The notes below the pieces were generated by a model. It had not been told where the DNA came from, did no database searches, and saw only the letters and a program-made list of their open reading frames with translations. A stretch of 63,625 nt of DNA from Gemmatimonadota bacterium (lineage in GTDB: Bacteria > Gemmatimonadota > Gemmatimonadetes > Longimicrobiales > Gaopeijiaceae): NCBI GenBank assembly GCA_029863645.1, contig JAOTVA010000009.1, forward strand, positions 1 to 63,625, read 5' to 3'. How positions within the stretch are numbered: the stretch's first letter is position 1; every line of letters begins with the position of its first letter. A program made the translations under genes and the position numbers. Positions 53,480 to 62,225 of the stretch are shown piece by piece.

Positions 53480-54546
53480 GATAGGGGGACCAATCTGCGT
53501 TCGATGTCCGCGCGCTGCGGCTCGAGCCACTCAGGGAGCCTGAGCGTCGTGCCCAGATGTTCAGACGGCTCGTCGATGGCGAAGCCCGGTGTGTCAGTCG
53601 CGATTTCAAGGAGCTGTCCGTCGGGCGCGTGAAAGTAGATGCTCTCGAAGTAGCTCCGGTCACGCACCGGCGTGACCTCGACTCCGAGCGACAGGAGGTG
53701 ATCGCGCCAAGCCAATTGCTCTTCCGCGTTCTCTGCGCGGAAGGCGATATGGTGCGTTTGCCCCGCGCCGGGTCGTGCGACGTTGCGCGAGCCCGGCCAC
53801 CCAAAGAGCGTCAGCGCGGAGTGGGCGCCAATCGTGGCTCCGTCGTAGTTCGCCCAGAAGTAGTGCTTCGTCTGCGCGTCGTCCTGATTGAACGTCTTCT
53901 TCACGATGCGAAGACCCAGGGTGCGCTCGTAGAAGTCGCCCGCTTCCTCCAGGTCGTCGGTGATGCCGGTGATGTGGTGGATGCCGTCGAGTTGCATGTC
54001 CGGGGTCACAACGGGGACCGGCTCGGGATGCGTGAGCCTCGCGATGGCCTGCTCGTCGCGCCCGGCCGGTAGACGCTCGGCGACCGGCGTGATCAGTTCC
54101 CGCCCTAGTGCTTCGGCGGGCTCGTCGATCGCATAGCCCGGTCCGGCCGTCGCGATCTCCAAGACTTGGCCGTCGGGATCGGCGAAGTAGAGGCTCTTGA
54201 AGTAGCCCCGATCGATCGGTCCGCTCACCTGAACGCCCGCGTCGGTGAGCCGTCTCTTCCACTTGAGCTGCGCTTGGGGTGTCGCAACGCCGAGCGCCAG
54301 GTGGTGGACGCCGCCCACGCCCCAGTGTCCGCGGCGGGCATGCGCCCACTCGAAGAACGTGAGGATCGTGCCGGGGCGTCCGCCGTCCCGTCCGAAATAG
54401 AGGTGGTAGGCGCCGGGGTCGTCGAAGTTGACGGTCTTCTTCACCAGCTCTAACCCCAACAGCTCGCCGTAGAAGTGGAGCGTGCGGGGCGCATCTGTCG
54501 CGACCATCGTGATGTGATGGAAACCACGAGTCGTGAGTGTATTCAT
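53476..54546 (-). CDS. Ring-cleaving dioxygenase, MhqO-like (two glyoxalase domains)
   Basis: A 356-residue enzyme with two vicinal-oxygen-chelate halves: FHHITMVATDAPRTLHFYGE with LYFADPDGQVLEIATAGPG, and GIHHITGITDDLEEAGDFYE with FHAPDGQLLEIATDTPG. The His and Glu metal ligands recur in both halves. It should open hydroquinone-type rings with Fe2+. The gene pair with the downstream hydrolase matches mhqOD. A palindrome lies just upstream. Confidence 0.9.
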   Translation of the reverse strand: MNTLTTRGFHHITMVATDAPRTLHFYGELLGLELVKKTVNFDDPGAYHLYFGRDGGRPGTILTFFEWAHARRGHWGVGGVHHLALGVATPQAQLKWKRRLTDAGVQVSGPIDRGYFKSLYFADPDGQVLEIATAGPGYAIDEPAEALGRELITPVAERLPAGRDEQAIARLTHPEPVPVVTPDMQLDGIHHITGITDDLEEAGDFYERTLGLRIVKKTFNQDDAQTKHYFWANYDGATIGAHSALTLFGWPGSRNVARPGAGQTHHIAFRAENAEEQLAWRDHLLSLGVEVTPVRDRSYFESIYFHAPDGQLLEIATDTPGFAIDEPSEHLGTTLRLPEWLEPQRADIERRLVPLS

Positions 54547-54558
54547 GCGCGGAAAGAT

Positions 54559-54572
54559 CTTGAACCTTCAAG
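54559..54572. promoter_or_regulatory. Palindrome before the dioxygenase gene
   Basis: CTTGAA-cc-TTCAAG is a perfect dyad 13 bases before the dioxygenase start. It recalls the MhqR box (CTCGAATTCGAG core) of B. subtilis, which controls the same gene pair. No MarR-type regulator is adjacent. Confidence 0.45.
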
Positions 54573-54614
54573 TATTGTCAAGACATGCTTACTCCACGCC
54601 GGCTTCCCGCCCCG

Positions 54615-55730
54615 TTACAGCGTGCTGCGGAACCGCCTGGTCGCGAAGAACAGCCCAGCGGCCGCCATGCCCGCTAGCACGGAGAACTGAATCCAGAGAT
54701 CGGTGACGCCCGCTCCCTTGAGGAAGATCCCGCGCACGATCTCCAGGAAGTGACGCAGGGGATTCACCAGCGTGAGCGTCTGGAAGAACTCGGGCATCGT
54801 CGAGATGGGGTACAGGAAGCCCGACAGGATGATGGCAGGCAGGAAGAAGAGGAACATGGCTAGGAAGGCTTCCTGCTGCGTCGCCGAGATCGTCGAGATG
54901 AGCAGACCGAACGAGAGGCCCGCCAGGATGAAGAGCGCCGCGGCGAGCAGCAACGTGGGCACCGAGCCCCGCAACGGGATGTCGAACCACAGCAGCGCGA
55001 CCGACGTGACCAGCGTGAGCTGCACGAGTGCGATGCCCGCCACCGGGAGCGTCTTCCCGAGCATCAGCTCGCCCGGCGTGAGAGGAGACACGAGGAGCTG
55101 CTCGAGCGTCCCGACCTCGCGTTCCCGCACGACGGCCAGCGCCGTGAGGAGGAGGCACATGAGCAGCACGATGACGCCGATGACCGCGGGCACGTTGTAC
55201 ACGCGCGACTCGAGTGACGGATTGAACCAAGCACGAGCCCTCAGGTCGATGCCGGCTGGAATCTGCACGGCCCTAGCGCCGAGTTGCAGCACGATCCGCG
55301 TGGCGTACCCTTGCGCGACGGTCGCCGTGTTGGAGTTCGTGCCGTCCACCAGGAGTTGCACGGAAGGGGACCGGCCGTCGAGCAGGTCCACACCGTATCC
55401 GACGGGAATCTCGAGCGCTACCAGGGCCTGCCCACGATCCAGCGCGCGGCCGAGATCGGCCGAGCGGTCCGACGTGCTCACGATGCGGAAGTAGCCCGAC
55501 GCCGTGAGCGCGGACACCAGCTCTCGCGATTCCGCCGAGCGGTCGTGATCGACGAGTGCCATCGCGACGTTGTGCACGTCCGTGTTGACCGCATACCCGA
55601 AGAGGATGAGCTGCAGGATAGGCGACACGAAGATGACCCGCTTCGTGCGTTGGTCGCGGAACAGCTGCCGGAGCTCCTTCACGACCATGCGCCGGATCCG
55701 GAGCAGCGAGAGCTTGAAGTCCGTGCTCAT
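54615..55730 (-). CDS. ABC-2 permease (second subunit)
   Basis: A 371-residue inner-membrane subunit from the ATG at 55728-55730, overlapping the previous permease stop (ATGA). The N-terminal helix is followed by a long periplasmic domain (about residues 45-175) and five C-terminal helices. The signature SRVYNVPAVIGVIVLLMCLL, REREVGTLEQLLVSPLTPGE and GFLYPISTMPEFFQTL fit the YbhR-type half of Ybh-like drug exporters. It is the last gene of the operon. Confidence 0.92.
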   Translation of the reverse strand: MSTDFKLSLLRIRRMVVKELRQLFRDQRTKRVIFVSPILQLILFGYAVNTDVHNVAMALVDHDRSAESRELVSALTASGYFRIVSTSDRSADLGRALDRGQALVALEIPVGYGVDLLDGRSPSVQLLVDGTNSNTATVAQGYATRIVLQLGARAVQIPAGIDLRARAWFNPSLESRVYNVPAVIGVIVLLMCLLLTALAVVREREVGTLEQLLVSPLTPGELMLGKTLPVAGIALVQLTLVTSVALLWFDIPLRGSVPTLLLAAALFILAGLSFGLLISTISATQQEAFLAMFLFFLPAIILSGFLYPISTMPEFFQTLTLVNPLRHFLEIVRGIFLKGAGVTDLWIQFSVLAGMAAAGLFFATRRFRSTL

Positions 55731-56848
55731 GCCACCAGCTCCTTCTTGAAGGCGCGCGTGGCGAGCGTGAGCCCGATCACGGCGTAGAGCAGCATCATCG
55801 TGGCTTGCGGCCAGAGGACCTCCGCGCCGACGCCCTTGAGGAAGATTCCTCTCGTGACGGTCACGTAGTATCGGGCCGGGATCAGATAGGTGATGCCGCG
55901 CAGCACGGTCGGCATGCTCGCGATGTCGAACATGAACCCCGAGAGGAGCACGGCCGGCAGATACGTCGCGACCATGGCGATCTGTGTCGCCAGGACCTGC
56001 GACTTCACGGCGGCCGAGATGAAGATGCCGAGGCCCAGGGCGCCGGTCAGGAAGAGCAGCGTCAGGACGGCGAGCAACAGGACGCTCCCGTTCAGCGGCG
56101 TCCCGAAGATCAGGATGCCGGCCACGACCGTGACGGCCACGTCGAAGAGCCCAATGCACAGGTAAGGCGCCAGCTTGCCCAGGACGACCTCGAGGCGGCT
56201 CACCGGCGTGGCGGCCAACTGCTCCATGGTGCCGCGCTCCCACTCCCGGGCGATGGTCAGCGCCGTGAGCATCGCAGCGATGATCGACATGATCACTGCG
56301 ATGAGGCCGGGCACGATCATGTGCCGGCTCTCGAGATTGGGGTTGTACCACGTCCTGGACTCGAGCGCGATCACAGGCACGGCCGGCCGCCCACCCAGCG
56401 CGGCGCTAACGCCGTGCCGCGTTACGATGGCGTCCGCGTAGTTGAGCGAGATGGTGGCGGTGTTCGCGTCTGATCCGTCCAGGAGCAACTGTACCTCCGC
56501 GACGCGACCAGGGGTGGTCAATGCGCTTGAGTATCCGGGCGGAATCGTGAGGATACCCGCGGCCGAACCGACGACGAGCCGGTGGTCTCCATCGGCCGCC
56601 GACTCGAGGTGGCCGACGACCGTGAAGTATCCGCTCGAGACGAAGGCCTCGACGAGCTCGCGACTCTCACGCGATCCGTCTTCATCGAGGACGGCGATCG
56701 GAATGTCGTTCACATCCCAGGTGATGGCGTAGCCGAAGAAGAGCAGCAGAAAGAGCGGCAGCACGAACGCCATCACGACGCTCCGCGTATCCCGCCGGAT
56801 CTGGATCCACTCCTTCTTGGCGATCGCGAGAAAGCGAACGAGGTCCAT
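55727..56848 (-). CDS. ABC-2 permease (first subunit)
   Basis: A 373-residue permease of the same layout as its neighbour: N-terminal helix, large periplasmic domain, then REWERGTMEQLAATPVSRLE and GFMFDIASMPTVLRGI. Two different permeases, as in YbhS/YbhR, form the channel. It overlaps the next gene by four bases and follows the second ATPase by five. Confidence 0.92.
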   Translation of the reverse strand: MDLVRFLAIAKKEWIQIRRDTRSVVMAFVLPLFLLLFFGYAITWDVNDIPIAVLDEDGSRESRELVEAFVSSGYFTVVGHLESAADGDHRLVVGSAAGILTIPPGYSSALTTPGRVAEVQLLLDGSDANTATISLNYADAIVTRHGVSAALGGRPAVPVIALESRTWYNPNLESRHMIVPGLIAVIMSIIAAMLTALTIAREWERGTMEQLAATPVSRLEVVLGKLAPYLCIGLFDVAVTVVAGILIFGTPLNGSVLLLAVLTLLFLTGALGLGIFISAAVKSQVLATQIAMVATYLPAVLLSGFMFDIASMPTVLRGITYLIPARYYVTVTRGIFLKGVGAEVLWPQATMMLLYAVIGLTLATRAFKKELVA

Positions 56849-56853
56849 GCGCG

Positions 56854-57801
56854 TCAGCCCACCACGGCGCCACCCTCGGCGCGGACGAGGGAGACGAAGA
56901 CGTCTTCGAGCGAGGGCTCGATGAGCGCGATCGCGCCCACCTGCCGGCCTGCGCCCTCCAGGGCCTCGCGGATCCGCCGCTCACCTTCTTCCCGGTCGTC
57001 CACGGTCACATGAAGCGCGCGGCCGAACATGGCCGCATCGAGGACCTCTGGTACGTGGGCCAGGGCATCGATCGAGCGTGGCGCATCGTCCGTCGCGACC
57101 TTCAGGATGGGCTCGACCACGCGGTGCCGTAGCCCGCGCGGCGTGTCGAGGGCGATCAGCCGCCCGCGGTTCAGCAGCGCGAGGCGGTGACAGTACTCGG
57201 CCTCCTCCATGTAGTGCGTGGACACGAAGACCGTCGTGCCGCGTCCCGCCATTTCGGTCACCAGGTCCCAGAAGCGACGCCGAGCCACGGGGTCGACGCC
57301 CGACGTCGGCTCGTCCAGGAAGAGGATGGGCGGCTCGTGCACCAGCGCGCAGCCCAACGCGAGCCGCTGCTTCCAGCCGAGGGGGAGCTGGTCCGTGACG
57401 CGGTTCACCTCTGAGGTGAGCTCCGCCATGTCGAGGATCCAGCTCCGGCGTTCCTCCAGGCGACGGCCTGCAACACCGTACAGGCCCGCGAATAGCTCGA
57501 TGTTCTCGCCCACGGAAAGGTCCGCGTAGAGCGAGAACTTCTGTGACATGTACCCGATCCTGCTCTTGATCGCCGCGCGCTCCGTCCGAATGTCTAGAGA
57601 GGCCACCCGGCCTTCACCCTCGGTCGGCGGGAGGAGTCCGGTGAGCATCTTGATCGTCGTAGTCTTACCCGCGCCGTTGGGGCCGAGGAAGCCGAAGATC
57701 TCGCCCGGGCGCACGTCGAAGGTGATCCCGTCGACGGCCGTGAAGTCTCCGAAGCGCTTGGTGAGCCCCTCCACGACGACTGGGTGGCCGGTGTCAGGCA
57801 T
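56854..57801 (-). CDS. ABC transporter ATPase (second)
   Basis: A 315-residue ATPase from the ATG at 57799-57801, with eight bases of overlap with the first ATPase. Walker A is GPNGAGKTTT, the signature-like region LPLGWKQRLALGCALV replaces a canonical LSGGQ, and Walker B is ILFLDEPTSGVDP. The weak signature (PLGWKQ) is typical of the C-terminal half of YbhF-like fused ATPases, here encoded as a separate gene. Confidence 0.92.
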   Translation of the reverse strand: MPDTGHPVVVEGLTKRFGDFTAVDGITFDVRPGEIFGFLGPNGAGKTTTIKMLTGLLPPTEGEGRVASLDIRTERAAIKSRIGYMSQKFSLYADLSVGENIELFAGLYGVAGRRLEERRSWILDMAELTSEVNRVTDQLPLGWKQRLALGCALVHEPPILFLDEPTSGVDPVARRRFWDLVTEMAGRGTTVFVSTHYMEEAEYCHRLALLNRGRLIALDTPRGLRHRVVEPILKVATDDAPRSIDALAHVPEVLDAAMFGRALHVTVDDREEGERRIREALEGAGRQVGAIALIEPSLEDVFVSLVRAEGGAVVG

Positions 57802-58717
57802 CTGCGCCGACCAGGTGGATGAACAGGTCCTCCAACGAGGGTTCGACGGCTTCGATGTCCAGGACCTCGATGCCTTCCCGCGTAAGGGCGTGAACGGTCG
57901 CGTCGTGATCTGCGTCCGAGGGCAGCAGCGCGTGCACCGCCTCGCCGAAGAGGGTGGCGCTCCGGACCCCCGGAGTACGCTTGAGCACGTCACGCGCCTC
58001 GCGCGGGCGGTCCGTGCGGAGCGACAGCATCGAGCCGTCCAGCGACGCCTGTAGCGCGATGGGACGGTCGAGCGCGAGCGCGCGTCCTTCGTTCATCATC
58101 ACGACGCGGTCGCAGCGTTCCGCCTCGTCGAGGTAAGAGGTGGAGACGATGACGGTCACACCCTCGGCGACCATCTCGTGCAAGATGAGCCAGAGCTCCC
58201 TACGCGAGATGGGGTCGACCCCGAACGTGGGCTCGTCCAGGAGCAGGACCTTCGGGTGATGCACCAAGCAGCACGACAGGGATAGCTTCTGCTTCATGCC
58301 GCCCGACAGGTTACCCGCCAAACGGCCCCTGAACTCCTCCAACCGGCTGAAGCCGTAGAGGCGCGCGAGCCGGTCCGGCCGGTCGGCTCGGGGCACGCGA
58401 TACAGGTCGGCGTAGAAGTCGAGGTTCTCGGCGACCGTCAGGTCTTCGTACAACCCAAACCGCTGCGCCATATAGGCGATATGCGGCTTTACCCCCTCGG
58501 GGTCGGCACGCACGTCGATCCCGGCGACGTGCACGTCGCCTGCCGTGGGCCGCAAGACCCCGGCCAGCATTCGCAGCGTGGTCGTCTTGCCAGCCCCGTC
58601 CGGTCCGACGATGCCGAACAACTCCCCCCGGCTCACGTCGAATGTCAGCCCGTCGACCGCGGTGACGTCGCCGAACGTCCTCGTCAGGCCGTTGAGAGCA
58701 GCAGCCCAGTCGGTCAC
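57794..58717 (-). CDS. ABC transporter ATPase (first)
   Basis: A 307-residue ATPase with a GTG start at 58715-58717 that overlaps the adaptor stop (GTGA). Walker A GPDGAGKTTT, signature NLSGGMKQKLSL and Walker B VLLLDEPTFGVDP are present. The pair of different ATPases forms a heterodimer like the two halves of E. coli YbhF. Confidence 0.93.
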   Translation of the reverse strand: MTDWAAALNGLTRTFGDVTAVDGLTFDVSRGELFGIVGPDGAGKTTTLRMLAGVLRPTAGDVHVAGIDVRADPEGVKPHIAYMAQRFGLYEDLTVAENLDFYADLYRVPRADRPDRLARLYGFSRLEEFRGRLAGNLSGGMKQKLSLSCCLVHHPKVLLLDEPTFGVDPISRRELWLILHEMVAEGVTVIVSTSYLDEAERCDRVVMMNEGRALALDRPIALQASLDGSMLSLRTDRPREARDVLKRTPGVRSATLFGEAVHALLPSDADHDATVHALTREGIEVLDIEAVEPSLEDLFIHLVGADA

Positions 58718-59706
58718 GCGCCGGCGCCCAAGAGGGTGACGTCCGCCGGGATACCGGGCTTGAGCTCGAAGCCGGCGTCTCCTGTGATGCGCACCTTCAC
58801 CGGGTAGACAAGCTTGATGCGCTGCTCGGCCGTCTGGACGTTGCGAGGAGTGAACTCGGCCTCGCTCCCGATGAAGACGACTTCGCCCTCGTAGACCCGG
58901 TCCGGGTAGGTGTCGGACGAGATCTCAGCGGTGAGCCCGAGGCTCACGGCTCCGATGAGGTCCTCGCGGATGTAGATGCGCACCCAGCGATCAGTCGGAT
59001 CGAGGACCGTGAGCACAGGAGCACCCGCCTGAACCGCCTCACCCGGCTCGCGGTGACGGGCCGTAACGACGCCGTCGAAGGGTGCCGTCACGACGGCATA
59101 GGCGACCGCGGCTTCGGCGCGTTCGACGTTGGCTCGCGCCTGCTCCACCGCGGCCAGCTGCGCGCGGATCGTTTCGGTCCGCGGGCCTTCGCGCACGAGC
59201 GCGAGCTGCTCCTCGGCCTGCTGGCGGGCTTCCGTAGCGACCTCCAGAGCGGTTTCGGCCTGGTCCATGGCCTGACGACTGATCGCACCGCCCGCGAAGA
59301 GTGTGCGCGCGCGCTCGGCGTTACGGCGGGCTTCGTCAGCGCGCTGAACGGCGGAGCGGGTCGCGGCTTCCGCAGTAGCCAACTCCTGGGGCCGCGCGCC
59401 GCGCTGAAGCTCGCTCAGGCGTGCCTCGGCAGCCCCGAGCTGCGCCACCGCGCCGCCGAGCGCCGCCTCCATCTCGCGTGCGTCGAGCCTGGCGAGCTCG
59501 TCTCCGGCCGACACCTGGTCGCCTTCCCTCACGCGAATCGACAGCACCCGCCCGGGGGCCTGGAAGCCCAGGTCGGCATCCGTTGCCTCGACCGTGCCTG
59601 ACGCCTGGAGCATGCCATCGGCGGCGTCGCCGTCGCGCAGCACGAACCAAGCGATCGCGCCACCGATGACGAGGAGCGGGACCAAGATCCTGATGCGCTT
59701 GTTCAT
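58714..59706 (-). CDS. HlyD-family periplasmic adaptor (YbhG-like)
   Basis: A 330-residue membrane-fusion protein from the ATG at 59704-59706. An N-terminal anchor helix (ILVPLLVIGGAIAWFVL) is followed by the biotinyl-lipoyl half motif (ASGTVEATDADLGFQAPGRV), a long alpha-helical hairpin (about residues 80-195, EARRNAERARTLFAGGAISR) and the return half AYAVVTAPFDGVVTARHREPG. It bridges the ABC permeases to TolC. Both neighbours overlap it by four bases. Confidence 0.93.
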   Translation of the reverse strand: MNKRIRILVPLLVIGGAIAWFVLRDGDAADGMLQASGTVEATDADLGFQAPGRVLSIRVREGDQVSAGDELARLDAREMEAALGGAVAQLGAAEARLSELQRGARPQELATAEAATRSAVQRADEARRNAERARTLFAGGAISRQAMDQAETALEVATEARQQAEEQLALVREGPRTETIRAQLAAVEQARANVERAEAAVAYAVVTAPFDGVVTARHREPGEAVQAGAPVLTVLDPTDRWVRIYIREDLIGAVSLGLTAEISSDTYPDRVYEGEVVFIGSEAEFTPRNVQTAEQRIKLVYPVKVRITGDAGFELKPGIPADVTLLGAGA

Positions 59707-61034
59707 CGTGAAACCTCCAGTGCTTCGTCCATCCATGAGCGGTCGAGCGTCCCTTCGGCTCTCGCGAGTCTCACCCGAGAGAGGACTGTGTCGTAGCGGG
59801 CCCTGATGTATCCGGCGCGAGCCTGAAAGAGTCCGGCCTGTGCCCGCAGCAGGTCTCCTTGGACGCCGGAGCCTGCCTCGAGCGCGAGCGCCTCGATGCG
59901 GGCGACTTCCTCCCACTGAACAACGGCCAGCGAAAGCGCCTCCGCGCGGGCGTCGGCCTCGATGACCGACGTCTCCGCGACGTCCACCGCCTGCGCGACC
60001 TGGAGCCTGGCGGCATCGAGGTCGCTCCGCGCGGCTGAGAGCTCGGCCTCCGCCTGGCGGACCGACGCACTGCGAGCGCCGCCCGTGAAGAGGGGCCAGG
60101 AGACCTGCACGCCCGCTTGCCACTCCACGATGTGGCCGCCGTCCAGCGTTCCGAAGTCCAGGAGTCCGGCGCCCGCCTGGATGGTCGGAAGCCGGCCTGC
60201 CCGCGCGGTCGAGACGCGTGTCTGGGCAGCCGATGCTGCCCGGTCCGCCTGCATGACGATGGGGCTCTGCGACGTCACAGCTCGGCGGGTCGCTGGGGCG
60301 ACCGTGACGTCGGCCATGCCCTCGGGTGCGATCGACGTGGCGTCGACGCCCATTACGCGTGCGAGCGCCCGCACGGACAGACTCATGCGGGCTTCTGCGC
60401 TGGCGAGCTGGGCGCGCGCCTCCTGCAGCGTCGCCTGTGCCCGCAGGACCTCCAGCTCGGCTGACGTTCCCGCGTCGAAGCGACGTTGCGCGCGATCGGC
60501 TTCATCCTGTAGCGCTTCGACCTGAGCGACCGATGCATCTAGTACGGCTTGGGTCGACAGCACGCCCACGTAGGCGGTGGCCGTTTCGTCGATCACGGAC
60601 ATCTCCGTCGACGACTGGCCATACCGAGTCGCCTCGTACATATGGTCGGCGCCGCGGATACGCGACGAGCGCTCCCCACCATCGAAGAGCGTGTAAGCGA
60701 CCGACAGGCGCCCCTGCGCGAGCGTGCGGTCGAACGTCGGCGGATCCGAGAAGTCGAGGCTGTGGAACGGGGCCACGACCATCGGCTCCTGAAAGCGGGT
60801 CAGCGTGGCGTCGATCGCGGCTCCCGGAAGTCGTGCCGCGCGTGCGACGTCACCCGCCCCGGATGCCGCGCCGACACGAGCGGAGGCGGCCGTCACCGAG
60901 GGGTGGCTGCCGAGTGCCGATTCCACGGCGTCGCCTAGGGTCAGTGACTGAGCGTGTCCCGCTGCGGGGAAGGGCAGGGACGCGACGAAGAGTAGAGGCA
61001 GGGTCCGCCCGATGCGGCTGATACAGGACTTCAT
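59703..61034 (-). CDS. TolC-family outer-membrane efflux channel
   Basis: A 443-residue protein: signal peptide ending at AAGHAQ, then the duplicated OEP pattern with helices SLTLGDAVESALGSHPSVTA and RAAVTS...DRAASAAQTRVSTARAGRLPT, and strands LSVAYTLFDGGERS and WQAGVQVSWPLFTGGARSAS. It provides the exit pore for the ABC exporter encoded downstream. It overlaps the tetR stop (ATGA). Confidence 0.93.
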   Translation of the reverse strand: MKSCISRIGRTLPLLFVASLPFPAAGHAQSLTLGDAVESALGSHPSVTAASARVGAASGAGDVARAARLPGAAIDATLTRFQEPMVVAPFHSLDFSDPPTFDRTLAQGRLSVAYTLFDGGERSSRIRGADHMYEATRYGQSSTEMSVIDETATAYVGVLSTQAVLDASVAQVEALQDEADRAQRRFDAGTSAELEVLRAQATLQEARAQLASAEARMSLSVRALARVMGVDATSIAPEGMADVTVAPATRRAVTSQSPIVMQADRAASAAQTRVSTARAGRLPTIQAGAGLLDFGTLDGGHIVEWQAGVQVSWPLFTGGARSASVRQAEAELSAARSDLDAARLQVAQAVDVAETSVIEADARAEALSLAVVQWEEVARIEALALEAGSGVQGDLLRAQAGLFQARAGYIRARYDTVLSRVRLARAEGTLDRSWMDEALEVSR

Positions 61035-61663
61035 GACTTGGATCCCTCGCGGGGCTCCAGCCCCGCTCGAACGAATGCAAGAGTGTGCTCGAGGGCAGTC
61101 CGGCGAGCCTTGGGTTCACTGAGGTCGACCGGACCGACCACGCGGAGCAGGGGGGAGACGAGTGTGAGGAAGACGGGCTGCGACACGACGGTCAGCGCCG
61201 TCAGGGTCGGGTGCCCCGGTCGCACAGAGCCGTCGGCCTCTCCTTCGACTTGGAGGCTGGCGATGGTCTCGCGTATGCCTCGAAGGATGTCCACGACCAC
61301 GTCGGGGGGTTGTTTACCCGCTGCCACCTCTTGCAGGAGGAGGTGGGGAAGGTCGGGGCGAGCCTGGAAGTGCTCGAAGTACGCCTCGACGATACGGAGC
61401 ATCCGCTCCAGCGCGGTCCCCTCAGAGGCAGCAGCCGCCTGAACGCGCGCGGCCATTGGACGGAGTCCTTCCTCGAGCACCGCCGAATAAAGGCCGTGCT
61501 TCGATCCGAAGTGGTAGGTGACGGCGCCGAGGTTGGCGCCGGCCTCCTTAGTGATTGCGCGGATGGACGCGCCGTCGAATCCGCGTCGGCCGAACAGCTT
61601 ACGGCCGGCTGCGATCAGCTCCGTGCGCGTGGCCGCACCCGAATCAGCGCTTGATTCACTCAT
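61031..61663 (-). CDS. TetR-family repressor of the efflux operon
   Basis: A 210-residue regulator. The N-terminal helix-turn-helix is typical (LFGRRGFDGASIRAITKEAG, then ANLGAVTYHFGSKHGLYSAV), followed by a ligand-binding helical domain resembling the CerR/YbiH-type TetR_C with PHLLLQEVAAGKQPP. It is the first gene of the seven-gene operon, and its start codon lies inside a palindrome, so it probably represses itself and the exporter until a toxic ligand binds. Confidence 0.93.
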   Translation of the reverse strand: MSESSADSGAATRTELIAAGRKLFGRRGFDGASIRAITKEAGANLGAVTYHFGSKHGLYSAVLEEGLRPMAARVQAAAASEGTALERMLRIVEAYFEHFQARPDLPHLLLQEVAAGKQPPDVVVDILRGIRETIASLQVEGEADGSVRPGHPTLTALTVVSQPVFLTLVSPLLRVVGPVDLSEPKARRTALEHTLAFVRAGLEPREGSKS

Positions 61664-61675
61664 ACGTTCGTATGA
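61660..61675. promoter_or_regulatory. Palindrome over the tetR start codon
   Basis: TCATACG-tt-CGTATGA is a perfect dyad that contains the start codon of tetR (complement of 61661-61663) and a rightward ATG at 61672. It is the best candidate TetR operator, controlling both the efflux operon and the divergent gene. Confidence 0.65.
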
Positions 61676-61749
61676 ATAGCCTGTGCGATTCGGCCTCGCA
61701 AGATAGGTTTTGCGTCCTGAAGACTCGGAGCACGCGGGGAGATCAGAGG

Positions 61750-62199
61750 GTGAAGACAGTCGGCGATGAGCGGGTCCTGGCGGACTTAGGGGTGCGGTTT
61801 GGTCGCCTCTCCCTGGGCAGTCCGCGGCGCTGGGGGAAGATGAACGTCCAGCAGATGCTGGCGCATCTGGCGGTAGGGATGGAGAAAGTCTTGGCCGATG
61901 AGCCGTTCGGCCCTCCTCCGCAGCGGCCCCGGACGTTCCTGAAGCTCTTCTTCATCAAGTTGCCACTCCCGTGGCCCAGAGGCGTCCGCGGCTCGCGAGA
62001 TCCGGCGGGAATGGACATTCCGGAGTCCGACTTCGAGGGCCTCCGCCAGCGCGCCGTCGATGCCCTGGCCGCGATGGCGGTCTGGTCGACAGGGCCCGGT
62101 ACGCCGCAGCATCCAGCGTTCGGTGAGCTCACGACACGCGAGTGGCAGCGCTGGGCGTACCGACACGCCGATCATCACCTGAAGCAATTCAGCGCCTAA
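61750..62199 (+). CDS. DUF1569-family protein
   Basis: A 149-residue protein. GTG 61750 is preferred because it gives the usual family length; ATG 61672, inside the tetR palindrome, would add 26 residues. LGSPRRWGKMNVQQMLAHLAVGMEK, then the late HPAFGELTTREWQRWAYRHADHHLKQF block, with its conserved His, match DUF1569, DinB-like metal-binding proteins of unknown function. It may be under TetR control with the exporter. Confidence 0.85.
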   Translation: MKTVGDERVLADLGVRFGRLSLGSPRRWGKMNVQQMLAHLAVGMEKVLADEPFGPPPQRPRTFLKLFFIKLPLPWPRGVRGSRDPAGMDIPESDFEGLRQRAVDALAAMAVWSTGPGTPQHPAFGELTTREWQRWAYRHADHHLKQFSA

Positions 62200-62225
62200 G
62201 CAGCGCCTAGACAAGGAGCAGTCCG

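Noticed and set aside
55731-56351. N-terminal extension of the last ABC permease
   Set aside because: It is an out-of-frame reading of the first permease gene, and the ATG at 55730 overlaps the stop in the usual ATGA manner.
59707-60123. N-terminal extension of the HlyD adaptor
   Set aside because: The extra residues are antisense-like Arg/Gly-rich sequence over the tolC gene, before a clear signal-anchor start at 59706.
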